This document shows, piece by piece, positions 1 to 6,233 of a DNA stretch of 64,000 nucleotides. The position numbers and the translations under genes are program-made. Below the pieces are notes generated by a model. That model did not search any database and had not been told where the DNA came from. It saw only the letters and a program-made list of their open reading frames with translations. This DNA is from Aliirhizobium wenxiniae (GTDB taxonomy: Bacteria > Pseudomonadota > Alphaproteobacteria > Rhizobiales > Rhizobiaceae), in the NCBI RefSeq assembly GCF_019511445.1, contig NZ_JAEUAN010000023.1, forward strand, positions 39,650-103,649. The letters are read 5' to 3'. Each line of letters opens with the position of its first letter. Positions within the stretch are counted from its first letter, which is position 1.

Positions 1-546
1 CGTCAGCTCTGATCGGGCAAGATTTTCGTCGATTTCCCACAGCTCGGCATCGAGATCGTCGCCATTCTCATGGAAGCAGTCGATATAGGCATGGCCGAGC
101 TGCCGCATCGCCTCTAGGCGGTGCCCGCCAGCGGAGAGCCTCACATGCGCGTCCAGCACTGTCCCAAAGACGGTAATCGGGGTTTTCAGACCAAGCTCGC
201 GGATAGACGCCATGATGGAAACCACGCGCGCCTGGTCGACGGGTCGCAACCGCTCGCCTACCTCAATCGTGTCGATCTTTCGCCGGAAGACGTGGCGCTT
301 GTCGTTGAAGCCTCCGCGCTCGCCGGCCTTCGCAGCGGCTTCGACGGCGCCATGCATCTGACTGCCCTTGGCAGAGAAGGTGAAGACCTTGCCGTTCTTG
401 ATGTCGCGGTCCAGCATGCCCTTTTGGTGCATGCGCATGCAAACGCGGAAGAAACCGTCATCGGCGCAGGTGAATGATCCGTGCTCGCGCAGGGCGGCAA
501 TCACCTCTTGTGCCCGTTCGCCGGCTGTCTGGTGGGAATTACTCAT
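1..546 (-). CDS. ParB N-terminal-domain protein of the element (3' part outside window)
   Basis: An open frame of 182 codons starts at ATG 546 and runs off the left edge without a stop. About 60 N-terminal residues resemble a winged-helix region. They are followed by a ParB/Spo0J-type nuclease or CTP-binding domain: the segment AGGHRLEAMRQLG (about residues 139-151) and the stretch DAELWEIDENLARSELT near the edge are characteristic. Phage and plasmid ParB-like proteins act in partition, DNA nicking or transcription, and which applies here cannot be decided. The start overlaps the stop of the preceding gene (ATGA), so the two are translationally coupled in the leftward early operon. Confidence 0.8.
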   Translation of the reverse strand, partial: MSNSHQTAGERAQEVIAALREHGSFTCADDGFFRVCMRMHQKGMLDRDIKNGKVFTFSAKGSQMHGAVEAAAKAGERGGFNDKRHVFRRKIDTIEVGERLRPVDQARVVSIMASIRELGLKTPITVFGTVLDAHVRLSAGGHRLEAMRQLGHAYIDCFHENGDDLDAELWEIDENLARSELT

Positions 547-731
547 CGTTTCGATCTCCGCTCGATCGAGCGCGCGACGACATCGACCCGCCGCCCTAGC
601 GTGAGGCGGTTGGCGATCTCGCAAGGATGATAGGGAAAATCCGCCTGCGCGATGGCGCGGCGGATGCGGTCTGGCAGGGCATCGAAAGTCTTCATGATCT
701 CGATGCGTGGCACTGGCGACAGGACATCCAT
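543..731 (-). CDS. Small hypothetical protein, leftward early operon
   Basis: A 62-residue basic protein with no recognised domain. The ATG at 731 is chosen because it overlaps the stop of the upstream gene (TGATG) and has GAGG eight bases before it. A GTG at 740 would add three residues. Its own stop overlaps the start of the ParB-domain gene. This chain of overlaps with neighbours on the same strand is the main evidence that it is real. Its position behind the Cro-like and CII-like genes suggests an early accessory role, but nothing in the sequence shows which. Confidence 0.6.
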   Translation of the reverse strand: MDVLSPVPRIEIMKTFDALPDRIRRAIAQADFPYHPCEIANRLTLGRRVDVVARSIERRSKR

Positions 732-952
732 CACTCGCACCTCGCCAGTTTGTCGAGATACGCCGCGCCAGCCTCGGTCACGTCGACGAGCGCCGCGCCT
801 CGATTGATGCGGCGAAGATATCCGGCGTTGATGCAGGTCATCGCCAGTTCCAACTCGTCGGCTTCCGGCTTCATCGGCGCACCTGCAAAACGCACGCGGC
901 GCAGGAATGTCCGCGCCGCCGTGCCGATGGGTTCTATCGATGTCGAGTGCAT
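731..952 (-). CDS. Small hypothetical protein, leftward early operon
   Basis: A 73-residue protein beginning at an ATG preceded by a good GGGAGG Shine-Dalgarno. It starts 3 bp after the CII-like gene and overlaps the next gene. The second half (about residues 33-70) reads like a winged-helix fragment: an alpha-helical stretch, then YLRRINRGAALVDVTEAG, resembling the recognition-helix and wing of MarR-like folds. That likeness is weak. Function unknown. Confidence 0.6.
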   Translation of the reverse strand: MHSTSIEPIGTAARTFLRRVRFAGAPMKPEADELELAMTCINAGYLRRINRGAALVDVTEAGAAYLDKLARCE

Positions 953-955
953 CGC

Positions 956-1441
956 TTATCCCTCCCCAAGATTGACAAGAATTTCTTTGAGCTCGCGAAT
1001 GGCCTCGTGGACCTCCTTCGCGACAGCCCGCTTATCGGCGCAGTCGGCGCGATCCTTCTGGCGCATCGCGCGGATAGCCTCGACCACGTCCATCGCCTCC
1101 GACATGAAGTCGAGAGCATCGCCTTCCGTGATCTTCCTGCGATCAGAAGGTGCGGTTTCGTCGGGAACCAGACGAAAGCCCTGCATGCGTGCGAGGGCGG
1201 CAGCGATAACCGGTGATCCGGCGAGCCTGTCGACCTCGATTGCAACATCGATTGGGATCAAGGTCTCCGCGTTCTCCGCATTGGTCGATGCGTATTTCGA
1301 CAATTGCGGGATCGAGGCCCGCGAGCGCAGCGTGATGACGGAAACGCCGCCGGCCAGCGCATAAGCTGCCTCTGCCGCCTTTTTCGCGGTACGCACTTCC
1401 TCTTCGGAGATTGAACGAATTCTGTCTGTTTCTGGACGCAC
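956..1441 (-). CDS. Phage CII-like regulatory protein (putative)
   Basis: About 161 residues. Near residues 20-60 a helix-turn-helix-like segment (AAEAAYALAGGVSVITLRSR, then IPQLSKYAS) is followed by IPIDVAIEVDRLAGSPVI. This layout is typical of rhizobial phage proteins annotated as CII-like regulators, in which the segment after the HTH contacts a partner or sets oligomerisation. The C-terminal third is charged and helical. GTG 1441 is preferred because a G-rich Shine-Dalgarno lies just upstream. A TTG at 1456 would add five residues. The gene is second in the leftward operon after the Cro-like gene, the expected place for a CII analogue. The assignment is by pattern only. Confidence 0.55.
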   Translation of the reverse strand: MRPETDRIRSISEEEVRTAKKAAEAAYALAGGVSVITLRSRASIPQLSKYASTNAENAETLIPIDVAIEVDRLAGSPVIAAALARMQGFRLVPDETAPSDRRKITEGDALDFMSEAMDVVEAIRAMRQKDRADCADKRAVAKEVHEAIRELKEILVNLGEG

Positions 1442-1664
1442 GAAAACACCCCGCAAAAAGGCAAGGAAAAAATTTCAGGAAAGGATTCGATGACCGTCAC
1501 AAAACGGCCGGTTACTCAGTGGCCGTCAGTTCATGGAGGCCTACACGGGCATGAGATCAGTCGAAAAGAAAGCTCGCCGGAGCCCAGAGGTCCGCCGCCC
1601 CGGCGAGAGGTGGCGCCGTCACAATAAAGGAGGCGCTGGGGGAAACGTTCTTGGCCGGAAGTCA

Positions 1665-1883
1665 CTAGGCAACCTCCGGGCGCTGGCCAAAGACATCTGG
1701 CCTCAGATCATATCGAGATACGCCCGTCAGCCTTTCGACGTCCAGCACACGTTCAGGGGGTACCGACCTCCACTGAAGAACCGCCTGCGGCGTCAGGCCT
1801 AAATGCCTCGCGATTGCGCTCGCGCCGCCAGCGGCGAGCCTGGCCCGCTTCAATGCGTCAAATGCTTTGTCTCTCTCGCTCAT
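1665..1883 (-). CDS. Cro/YdaS-like HTH repressor
   Basis: A 72-residue protein starting with MSERDKAF. Residues 15-45 hold a helix-turn-helix of the YdaS/Cro type: AGGASAIARHLGLTPQAVLQW, then VPPERVLDVERLTGVS and the typical YDLRPDVF end. Proteins of this family are antirepressors or Cro analogues that bind the same operators as the prophage repressor. The gene is divergent from the CI-like gene, with 47 bp between the two starts, and heads the leftward operon. ATG 1883 is preferred over an in-frame start at 1985, which would run into the repressor coding region. Confidence 0.85.
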   Translation of the reverse strand: MSERDKAFDALKRARLAAGGASAIARHLGLTPQAVLQWRSVPPERVLDVERLTGVSRYDLRPDVFGQRPEVA

Positions 1884-1900
1884 GAGCGGAGCATAAGCAG

Positions 1901-1916
1901 AACTCAGATTTAAAAG
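1901..1916 (+). promoter_or_regulatory. Candidate repressor operator between cro-like and cI-like genes
   Basis: The 47-bp divergent gap contains AACTCAGATTTAAAAG. The first ten bases recur on the minus strand at 3025-3034. A 14/16 match (AACTCAGATCTGAAAG) occurs at 2994-3009, in the other early control region. Location and repetition suggest the binding site of the CI-like and/or Cro-like protein. This is inferred from sequence alone. Confidence 0.5.
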
Positions 1917-1930
1917 CAAGAGACTCTTAC

Positions 1931-2659
1931 ATGGACCTGAGACAAGTTTCACTTTCAATAGCGGGCATGAAAAATGAGAAAGCAAAGATTGTTGGCGCCG
2001 CCATTCGACTGGCGCGAAAAGGCAGAAAACTGCCTATGCGAGCGATTGCGGAACACCTAAAAATTGACACAGCTGCCGTTAATAACTGGGAGCTAGGCCG
2101 GAATATGCCGTCCACAGAAAACCTCCTAAAGACCGCAGATTTTCTCGGTGTCGATGCGTCCTCTTTGGGGCGAGGAGAAGTCTCTTATATCACTGAAGGA
2201 CCGAAACCGACTGAGGCGGAGATTGTGACAGATGCAGCGCCGCCGCAGCTAGGCCCACTCGATGTCAAGCTTCTTGGCGGCGTAGCTGCGGGTGACGACG
2301 CAGATTTCAGCCTGAATGGCGAAATTGCCGGTTATGTGAGAAGGCCTCCTGGCATCGCTCACCTTCATAATGTCTTCGCGACCCACGTTCTAACGGGAAG
2401 CATGATTCCTCGCTATGACATCGGGGAGCTTCTTTACTGCGGAGGACGGGCGCCCGTTCCGGGCGATCATGTCGTCATTGAGATGTATCCCGATGACGGC
2501 GAGCCATACGGCAAAGCTTACGTTAAAAAACTCAGCCGCCGAACCAAGGGCGAGCTTATTTGCGAACAATACAATCCGCCCGCGGAAGTTAAGTTTGATG
2601 CATACCGCGTGAAAAACATCTGGCGCATTATCCCGCTGCGCGAGCTGTACGGTTTCTAG
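1931..2659 (+). CDS. CI/LexA-type prophage repressor (XRE HTH + S24 peptidase)
   Basis: 242 residues. An XRE-type HTH lies at about residues 17-75 (motif AIAEHLKIDTAAVNNWELGR). The C-terminal half is an S24/LexA self-cleavage domain. Ser157 sits in TGSMIPRY, Lys199 in KAYVKKL, and an Ala-Gly pair at 120-121 precedes the serine by 36 residues, as in cleavable LexA/CI proteins. It would hold the element silent and be inactivated by RecA-stimulated autocleavage after DNA damage. ATG 1931 is used. An in-frame ATG at 1967 (MKNEKAK) is a credible alternative. It is divergent from the Cro-like gene. Confidence 0.9.
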   Translation: MDLRQVSLSIAGMKNEKAKIVGAAIRLARKGRKLPMRAIAEHLKIDTAAVNNWELGRNMPSTENLLKTADFLGVDASSLGRGEVSYITEGPKPTEAEIVTDAAPPQLGPLDVKLLGGVAAGDDADFSLNGEIAGYVRRPPGIAHLHNVFATHVLTGSMIPRYDIGELLYCGGRAPVPGDHVVIEMYPDDGEPYGKAYVKKLSRRTKGELICEQYNPPAEVKFDAYRVKNIWRIIPLRELYGF

Positions 2660-2918
2660 CGATAACTGCGGCTTCGGCCGCGAGGCGCGTTCGCTCACAC
2701 GCAAAAGCGACCTGAATAGATACACTCTTTCCAGGCATTCCTTCAGATCGGCATTTCGAACAAAATAGCTTGTTTCCCAGCACTCGAAGCTCAGTATCGG
2801 CGCCGATCCCCTGAGCGAAGAATTGCGCCGGCCTTGACCATCGAGAATGGCCGCAGTCGATGCACTCCACAGCAATAGAGATAACGTCTGACAATCTTGC
2901 TTCTCGGTCAGAATTCAT
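2628..2918 (-). CDS. Hypothetical protein with a Cys4 zinc-binding pattern
   Basis: 96 residues with two CxxC pairs, CIDCGH (about residues 19-24) and CSKC (about 53-56), separated by 30 residues. This is the spacing of a treble-clef or zinc-ribbon fold. The gene is convergent with the repressor gene and their 3' ends overlap by 32 bp. No family name is certain. Alternative reading: a chance frame, but the paired cysteines and clean start make coding likely. Confidence 0.55.
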   Translation of the reverse strand: MNSDREARLSDVISIAVECIDCGHSRWSRPAQFFAQGIGADTELRVLGNKLFCSKCRSEGMPGKSVSIQVAFACERTRLAAEAAVIARNRTARAAG

Positions 2919-2958
2919 CCGAATTTTCCCTGAAATGTTCTCCTTGCGTTCTATTATT

Positions 2959-3046
2959 GAATCACTTTCTCGCGGTGTCGAATCGATTCTTCGAACTCAG
3001 ATCTGAAAGTTTCCCTTGCAATTGAATCTGAGTTTTGCTTTTAATC
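2959..3046 (+). promoter_or_regulatory. Rightward early promoter region with operators and GANTC sites
   Basis: This AT-rich stretch precedes the rightward operon. A candidate promoter is TTGCAA at 3016-3021 with TTTAAT at 3040-3045 (18-bp spacer). Two copies of the putative operator lie here: 2994-3009 (containing the perfect palindrome TCAGATCTGA at 2997-3006) and the inverted copy at 3019-3034, between the -35 and -10. Four GANTC (CcrM-type) sites start at 2959, 2980, 2985 and 3024. Promoter elements are inferred from spacing. The repeats are directly visible. Confidence 0.5.
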
Positions 3047-3094
3047 TCTCATCCGCTACCGATGATCGGTCCAGCAGGAAGCAAGGAGAGATCA

Positions 3095-3331
3095 ATGCGC
3101 TTTCAAAATCACAATGCTTGGCACCTCTGCCGCGACCGCAATGAACGTGTCGCCTGCGTTGCATCTGCCATGCGCCGTCTCGGCGAAGGCTGCACTGCCG
3201 AAGATCTGAAGCTCAGCCTCGGCATCACTCAGTCGGATCTCGATTCCGTCGCCGACGATGCCCGTTCTCTCGCTGTCCTGCAAAGCACGACTTATACCCG
3301 CATTACTGTGCCAGCTTTGTGGGCCGCCTGA
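3095..3331 (+). CDS. Small hypothetical protein, first gene of rightward operon
   Basis: 78 residues. The ATG at 3095 follows AAGGAG with good spacing and is preferred over an upstream in-frame start at 3035 inside the promoter region. Residues 18-50 (VACVASAMRRLGEGCTAEDL, then KLSLGITQSDL) look like a helix-turn-helix: two helices, a turn and a recognition-like helix. A DNA-binding regulator of the operon is therefore possible but unproven. No family recognised. Confidence 0.6.
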   Translation: MRFQNHNAWHLCRDRNERVACVASAMRRLGEGCTAEDLKLSLGITQSDLDSVADDARSLAVLQSTTYTRITVPALWAA

Positions 3332-3412
3332 CCGGCGATCCGCTTCGGTGTCCGCCGCGCCCTCCCAGGGATACCCCTCGCGGCGGCATCCGAAACGGAT
3401 CGGAGGTCAATC

Positions 3413-3835
3413 ATGTCAGCCGTTGCAATCCTCAAACATCATGTAAAGCCGCTGTCGTCGATGTCCGACGAAGAGCTGCAGTGCGAGCATGATTATTGGT
3501 ATGCTGAACTTCGCAGCGCTTATCTATGGGATAAGTCGCCGGAAGTGGCGCTGCAGGCGATCGAGAACATCGAGCTCGTAATGCGCGATCGCCGCGTGGC
3601 AGAAATTCGCGCAGGTCGCTTGGGTCGCAAGCCTGTCGTCGTCGACGATCCGGGCGTGAAGCCCATCCACATCGAAGTTATGGGCGCAGCCAAGACGCGC
3701 GCGGAATACGTGCCTTCGCGCGCACTCATCATCGCGGCATCTGTCATTCTCGGCGGGATTCTGGCGGGTGCCACTGCCGCTACCGCTATGCGCCTCGCCG
3801 AATACAACGCGCAGCTTGGATGGGCGATCGTATGA
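3413..3835 (+). CDS. Hypothetical protein with one C-terminal membrane helix
   Basis: 140 residues starting 10 bases after GGAGG. The N-terminal 60 residues are charged and helical. A hydrophobic segment at about residues 105-126 (ALIIAASVILGGILAGATAA) is a probable transmembrane helix, and a short tail follows. The stop overlaps the start of the next gene (ATGA). No known family. A small inner-membrane accessory protein is the most that can be said. Confidence 0.6.
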   Translation: MSAVAILKHHVKPLSSMSDEELQCEHDYWYAELRSAYLWDKSPEVALQAIENIELVMRDRRVAEIRAGRLGRKPVVVDDPGVKPIHIEVMGAAKTRAEYVPSRALIIAASVILGGILAGATAATAMRLAEYNAQLGWAIV

Positions 3836-4038
3836 ACACCCCACGTTTCAACACGATCAGTCTCGCACCATTGCCGCCGCGCCGCATGTTTCATTTTCGC
3901 GTCTCATGCGCAGGAAGCACGGTCTTTGATGTCCAGGCCGCATGTTCGGATGATGCTGAAAACTACGTCAAGCGCCGCAACAAGTCCCGCATCAAAAGCA
4001 TCGAGATGATTGCAGAGGTGAAGAACCATGTCCGCTAG
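3832..4038 (+). CDS. Small hypothetical protein
   Basis: 68 residues from the ATG at 3832 that overlaps the previous stop. The region from about residue 20 (MFHFRVSCAGSTVFDVQA) through a basic helical C-terminus (YVKRRNKSRIKSIEMI) resembles short phage proteins with a beta-hairpin and helix. No family recognised. Both ends overlap neighbours on the same strand, which supports coding. Confidence 0.6.
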   Translation: MNTPRFNTISLAPLPPRRMFHFRVSCAGSTVFDVQAACSDDAENYVKRRNKSRIKSIEMIAEVKNHVR

Positions 4039-4207
4039 TCGTGAAGATATCGAACGTCTGTACCGCTCTGTTGCGGACGGCGAGCCTCAGCGAGAAATAA
4101 TGCAGATGATCTATGACATGTTTGGTCATAGTCACGGTTTGCGTCCGCCTGTCTCCGAGCTCAATCTGGCTCGGCGATGCGAGGTTCGGAGCGCGATCAA
4201 TGGCTGA
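4028..4207 (+). CDS. Small hypothetical protein upstream of the clamp gene
   Basis: A 59-residue reading frame starts at ATG 4028, with GAGGTG seven bases upstream. It overlaps the previous gene by 11 bp and the DnaN-like gene by 8 bp. The product begins MSASREDIERLYRSVADGE and is predicted helical and acidic in its first half. Its place in a chain of overlapping genes with a good ribosome-binding site argues that it is translated. It may couple translation of the clamp gene. Function unknown. Confidence 0.55.
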   Translation: MSASREDIERLYRSVADGEPQREIMQMIYDMFGHSHGLRPPVSELNLARRCEVRSAING

Positions 4208-5351
4208 GAAGGTCTTGCTCCGTATCCATCGATCGCAGCTTCTCCCTGCCATCGAGGCGGCTTTCGAAGCTGCCGATACCCGATCAAAGATACCGATCCT
4301 CGGAAGCCTCTTGCTGAGGTGCCACGGTGGCCGGCTGAGTGTGCGCGGCACCAATCTTGATATCGAGATTGAGGCGGTCTGCGACCTGCTCGACGATGGA
4401 TACGATGCGGTAATTACCGTCGCGGCTGCACGTCTCCGAGAAATCATCAAGGCCCTTCCAGAACATGCTGAGATATCCTTTTTCGAAGGCAGGCATGAGG
4501 GGCAGATAAAGCTGACTGCTGCCGGATCGCAGTTCACGGTATTTTCTCTCCCTGAGAAGGAGTACCCGTCGCTTGGCACTGATGTGGCTGGGTCGGCTTT
4601 TTCCGTTGATCCGCAGGCGTTATCAGACGCGTTTCGGAAAGTGACCTATGTCGTGGACACCCACGACGACGTACGCATCTACCTGTCCGGGATCCACATT
4701 CATCCGAGTGAAGACGGCAGGAAGTTGTGCGTCGTCGCTGGATCAAATCGCGGCCTTGCGGCTGTCAAAATTGAGAGCAAGTCGACCGTGGATTTCCCCG
4801 GCATCATTCTTTCTCTTGAGACAGCCGGTGCAATCAAGAAGCTTTTCGCTGAGGTCAAGGAGCCGCTGAACCTCACAATCTCGGACATCAAGATTAAGGT
4901 TCAGTGCGGCGACGTTACGATCATCTCACGGCTGATCGAGGGCATATTCCCGAGGGAGTATGCGCGCCTTATTCCGGCAGAACCGACCCGAAAAATTCTT
5001 GCCTCTGTCGACGTTCTCCAAGCCGCGATCCGGCGTGCCTCGCTGGTCGCCTCGGATTTCACCAAGGAAGGCATGCTTCTGACGGTGGAGGATGATCGCC
5101 TACGGGTTGAGGTCGTAAACAAGCAGGGTGAATCCGCGATCGACTATGCTCCAGTCGAGCTTGATGGTGAAGCCGGCCTGTCGATGGGCTTTAATGCCAA
5201 GACCTTCCTTGGCACGCTTGGAAGCATAGCCACGCAAGACGTGCGCATGGAATTCGCCGAGCGCACTCAGCCGATCGTTTTTCGCCTGACCGATGACCGG
5301 GAGGAATTTTTCTGCCTTTCGCCCATGCACGCTCGAAGCGCCGAGGACTGA
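4200..5351 (+). CDS. dnaN: Element-encoded DNA polymerase III beta subunit (sliding clamp)
   Basis: 383 residues, close to the usual 365-385 of DnaN. The three repeated clamp domains can be followed: N-terminal KIPILGSLLLR and LDIEIEA, the central SLPEKEYPSL and RGLAAV regions, a clear IEGIFPREYARLIP with TRKI, then SEAT-like AIDYAPVEL and NAKTFL, ending in FFCLSPMHA in place of the usual LMPMR. As a ring around DNA it would tether a polymerase. The host must carry its own dnaN, so this is an accessory copy. ATG 4200 overlaps the previous stop. A longer in-frame start at 4113 would bury the upstream gene. Confidence 0.9.
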   Translation: MAEKVLLRIHRSQLLPAIEAAFEAADTRSKIPILGSLLLRCHGGRLSVRGTNLDIEIEAVCDLLDDGYDAVITVAAARLREIIKALPEHAEISFFEGRHEGQIKLTAAGSQFTVFSLPEKEYPSLGTDVAGSAFSVDPQALSDAFRKVTYVVDTHDDVRIYLSGIHIHPSEDGRKLCVVAGSNRGLAAVKIESKSTVDFPGIILSLETAGAIKKLFAEVKEPLNLTISDIKIKVQCGDVTIISRLIEGIFPREYARLIPAEPTRKILASVDVLQAAIRRASLVASDFTKEGMLLTVEDDRLRVEVVNKQGESAIDYAPVELDGEAGLSMGFNAKTFLGTLGSIATQDVRMEFAERTQPIVFRLTDDREEFFCLSPMHARSAED

Positions 5352-5352
5352 G

Positions 5353-5892
5353 ATGGCGACGGCAGGGGAACGCGAAAGGCTCGACATTATTCGTTCACGG
5401 ATAGGACAGGCGAGCACCGACTGGAAATTTGCGACCGATCGTTCTCATGGTGAGCACCTGACGGCTGTCGTCGATCCGTTCATTCCGCCGCTGGCGATTG
5501 CAAGACTGACCGAGGACTGCAGTTACCACGATCGCGATCTTCTGCTCTACGCTCGCGACGATATCGATTTCCTTCTCGGCATGCTCGGCAGAGCCGTACG
5601 CAAAATCAGGGAATTGCAGGCCGAGCTCGCCGAGCGCGGACGCGAGGTGAAGCCAGCTTCGGTATCGGGGGATTTCGCTGCCGAGTGCGCGATGAAGTGC
5701 GACGATGTCGTGTTCAAGACTTATTTGCGGGAGGCTCACGGCTTCGAGCTTGAAGACCGGGAGCGCATCGCCGCGCAGATCCGCGATCTGCTGAAAGTCA
5801 CGTCGCGCGGCGATCTGAACAAAGACCCGGCCGCCGCCGCCAGGTGGAAGGATTTGCGGGCTGACTTCGAAGCGTGGAGGCAGGCCGCATGA
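5353..5892 (+). CDS. Hypothetical protein following the clamp gene
   Basis: 179 residues, starting 1 bp after the clamp stop. The first 60 residues include PFIPPLAIARLTEDCSYHDR. A helical segment follows (YARDDIDFLLGMLGRAVRKI), then a charged C-terminal region with IAAQIRDLLKVTSRGDLNKD. The middle helix pattern is common in phage proteins of unknown function that pair with nucleic-acid enzymes. No motif identifies an activity. It is translationally coupled to the clamp and to the HNH gene (ATGA overlap). Confidence 0.65.
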   Translation: MATAGERERLDIIRSRIGQASTDWKFATDRSHGEHLTAVVDPFIPPLAIARLTEDCSYHDRDLLLYARDDIDFLLGMLGRAVRKIRELQAELAERGREVKPASVSGDFAAECAMKCDDVVFKTYLREAHGFELEDRERIAAQIRDLLKVTSRGDLNKDPAAAARWKDLRADFEAWRQAA

Positions 5893-6233
5893 GCAGGCGC
5901 GAGCAGATCCGTCAGAAGATCATGGCGCGCGTCAAGATCGATGCAGAGACCGGGTGCTGGATATGGACAGGTCCGACCTCTGGCACGAGCGGCAGAGGCG
6001 CCGGCTATCCAAGAATGTCACTGGGGGGGCAGACCGTAGCCGTCCACCTCGTCATGTGGACCAACGAACACGGCTACATACCGGGCAAGAAAGAGATCGA
6101 CCACTACTGCCGCAACCGGCTGTGTGTTCGCCCTGAGCCCGAACATCTTCAACTCGTCACCCGCAAGAGGAACATCTTGCGCCAGTGGGAAGCGCGCAAG
6201 GCCGCCATGCTTTGCGAGGAGGTATCATCGTGA
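5889..6233 (+). CDS. HNH endonuclease (phage/homing type)
   Basis: 114 residues. The HNH core is plain: GCWIWTG at 22-28 (typical N-terminal W-x-G of the HNH_3 group), H53 in the helix before it, IDHYCRNRLCVRPEHL-like sequence at 70-86 with D71-H72 and N76, then LQLVTRKRNI. Two cysteines (74, 79) may bind zinc. Enzymes of this kind nick or cut double-stranded DNA, in homing or packaging. The start overlaps the previous stop (ATGA). Confidence 0.88.
   Translation: MSRREQIRQKIMARVKIDAETGCWIWTGPTSGTSGRGAGYPRMSLGGQTVAVHLVMWTNEHGYIPGKKEIDHYCRNRLCVRPEPEHLQLVTRKRNILRQWEARKAAMLCEEVSS

Noticed and set aside
121..477. Plus-strand open frame near the left edge
   Set aside because: Complement of the ParB-domain gene, which has convincing motifs.
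1533..1802. Plus-strand frame opposite the Cro-like gene
   Set aside because: The minus strand has the HTH. This frame is Arg/Gly-rich and has no Shine-Dalgarno.
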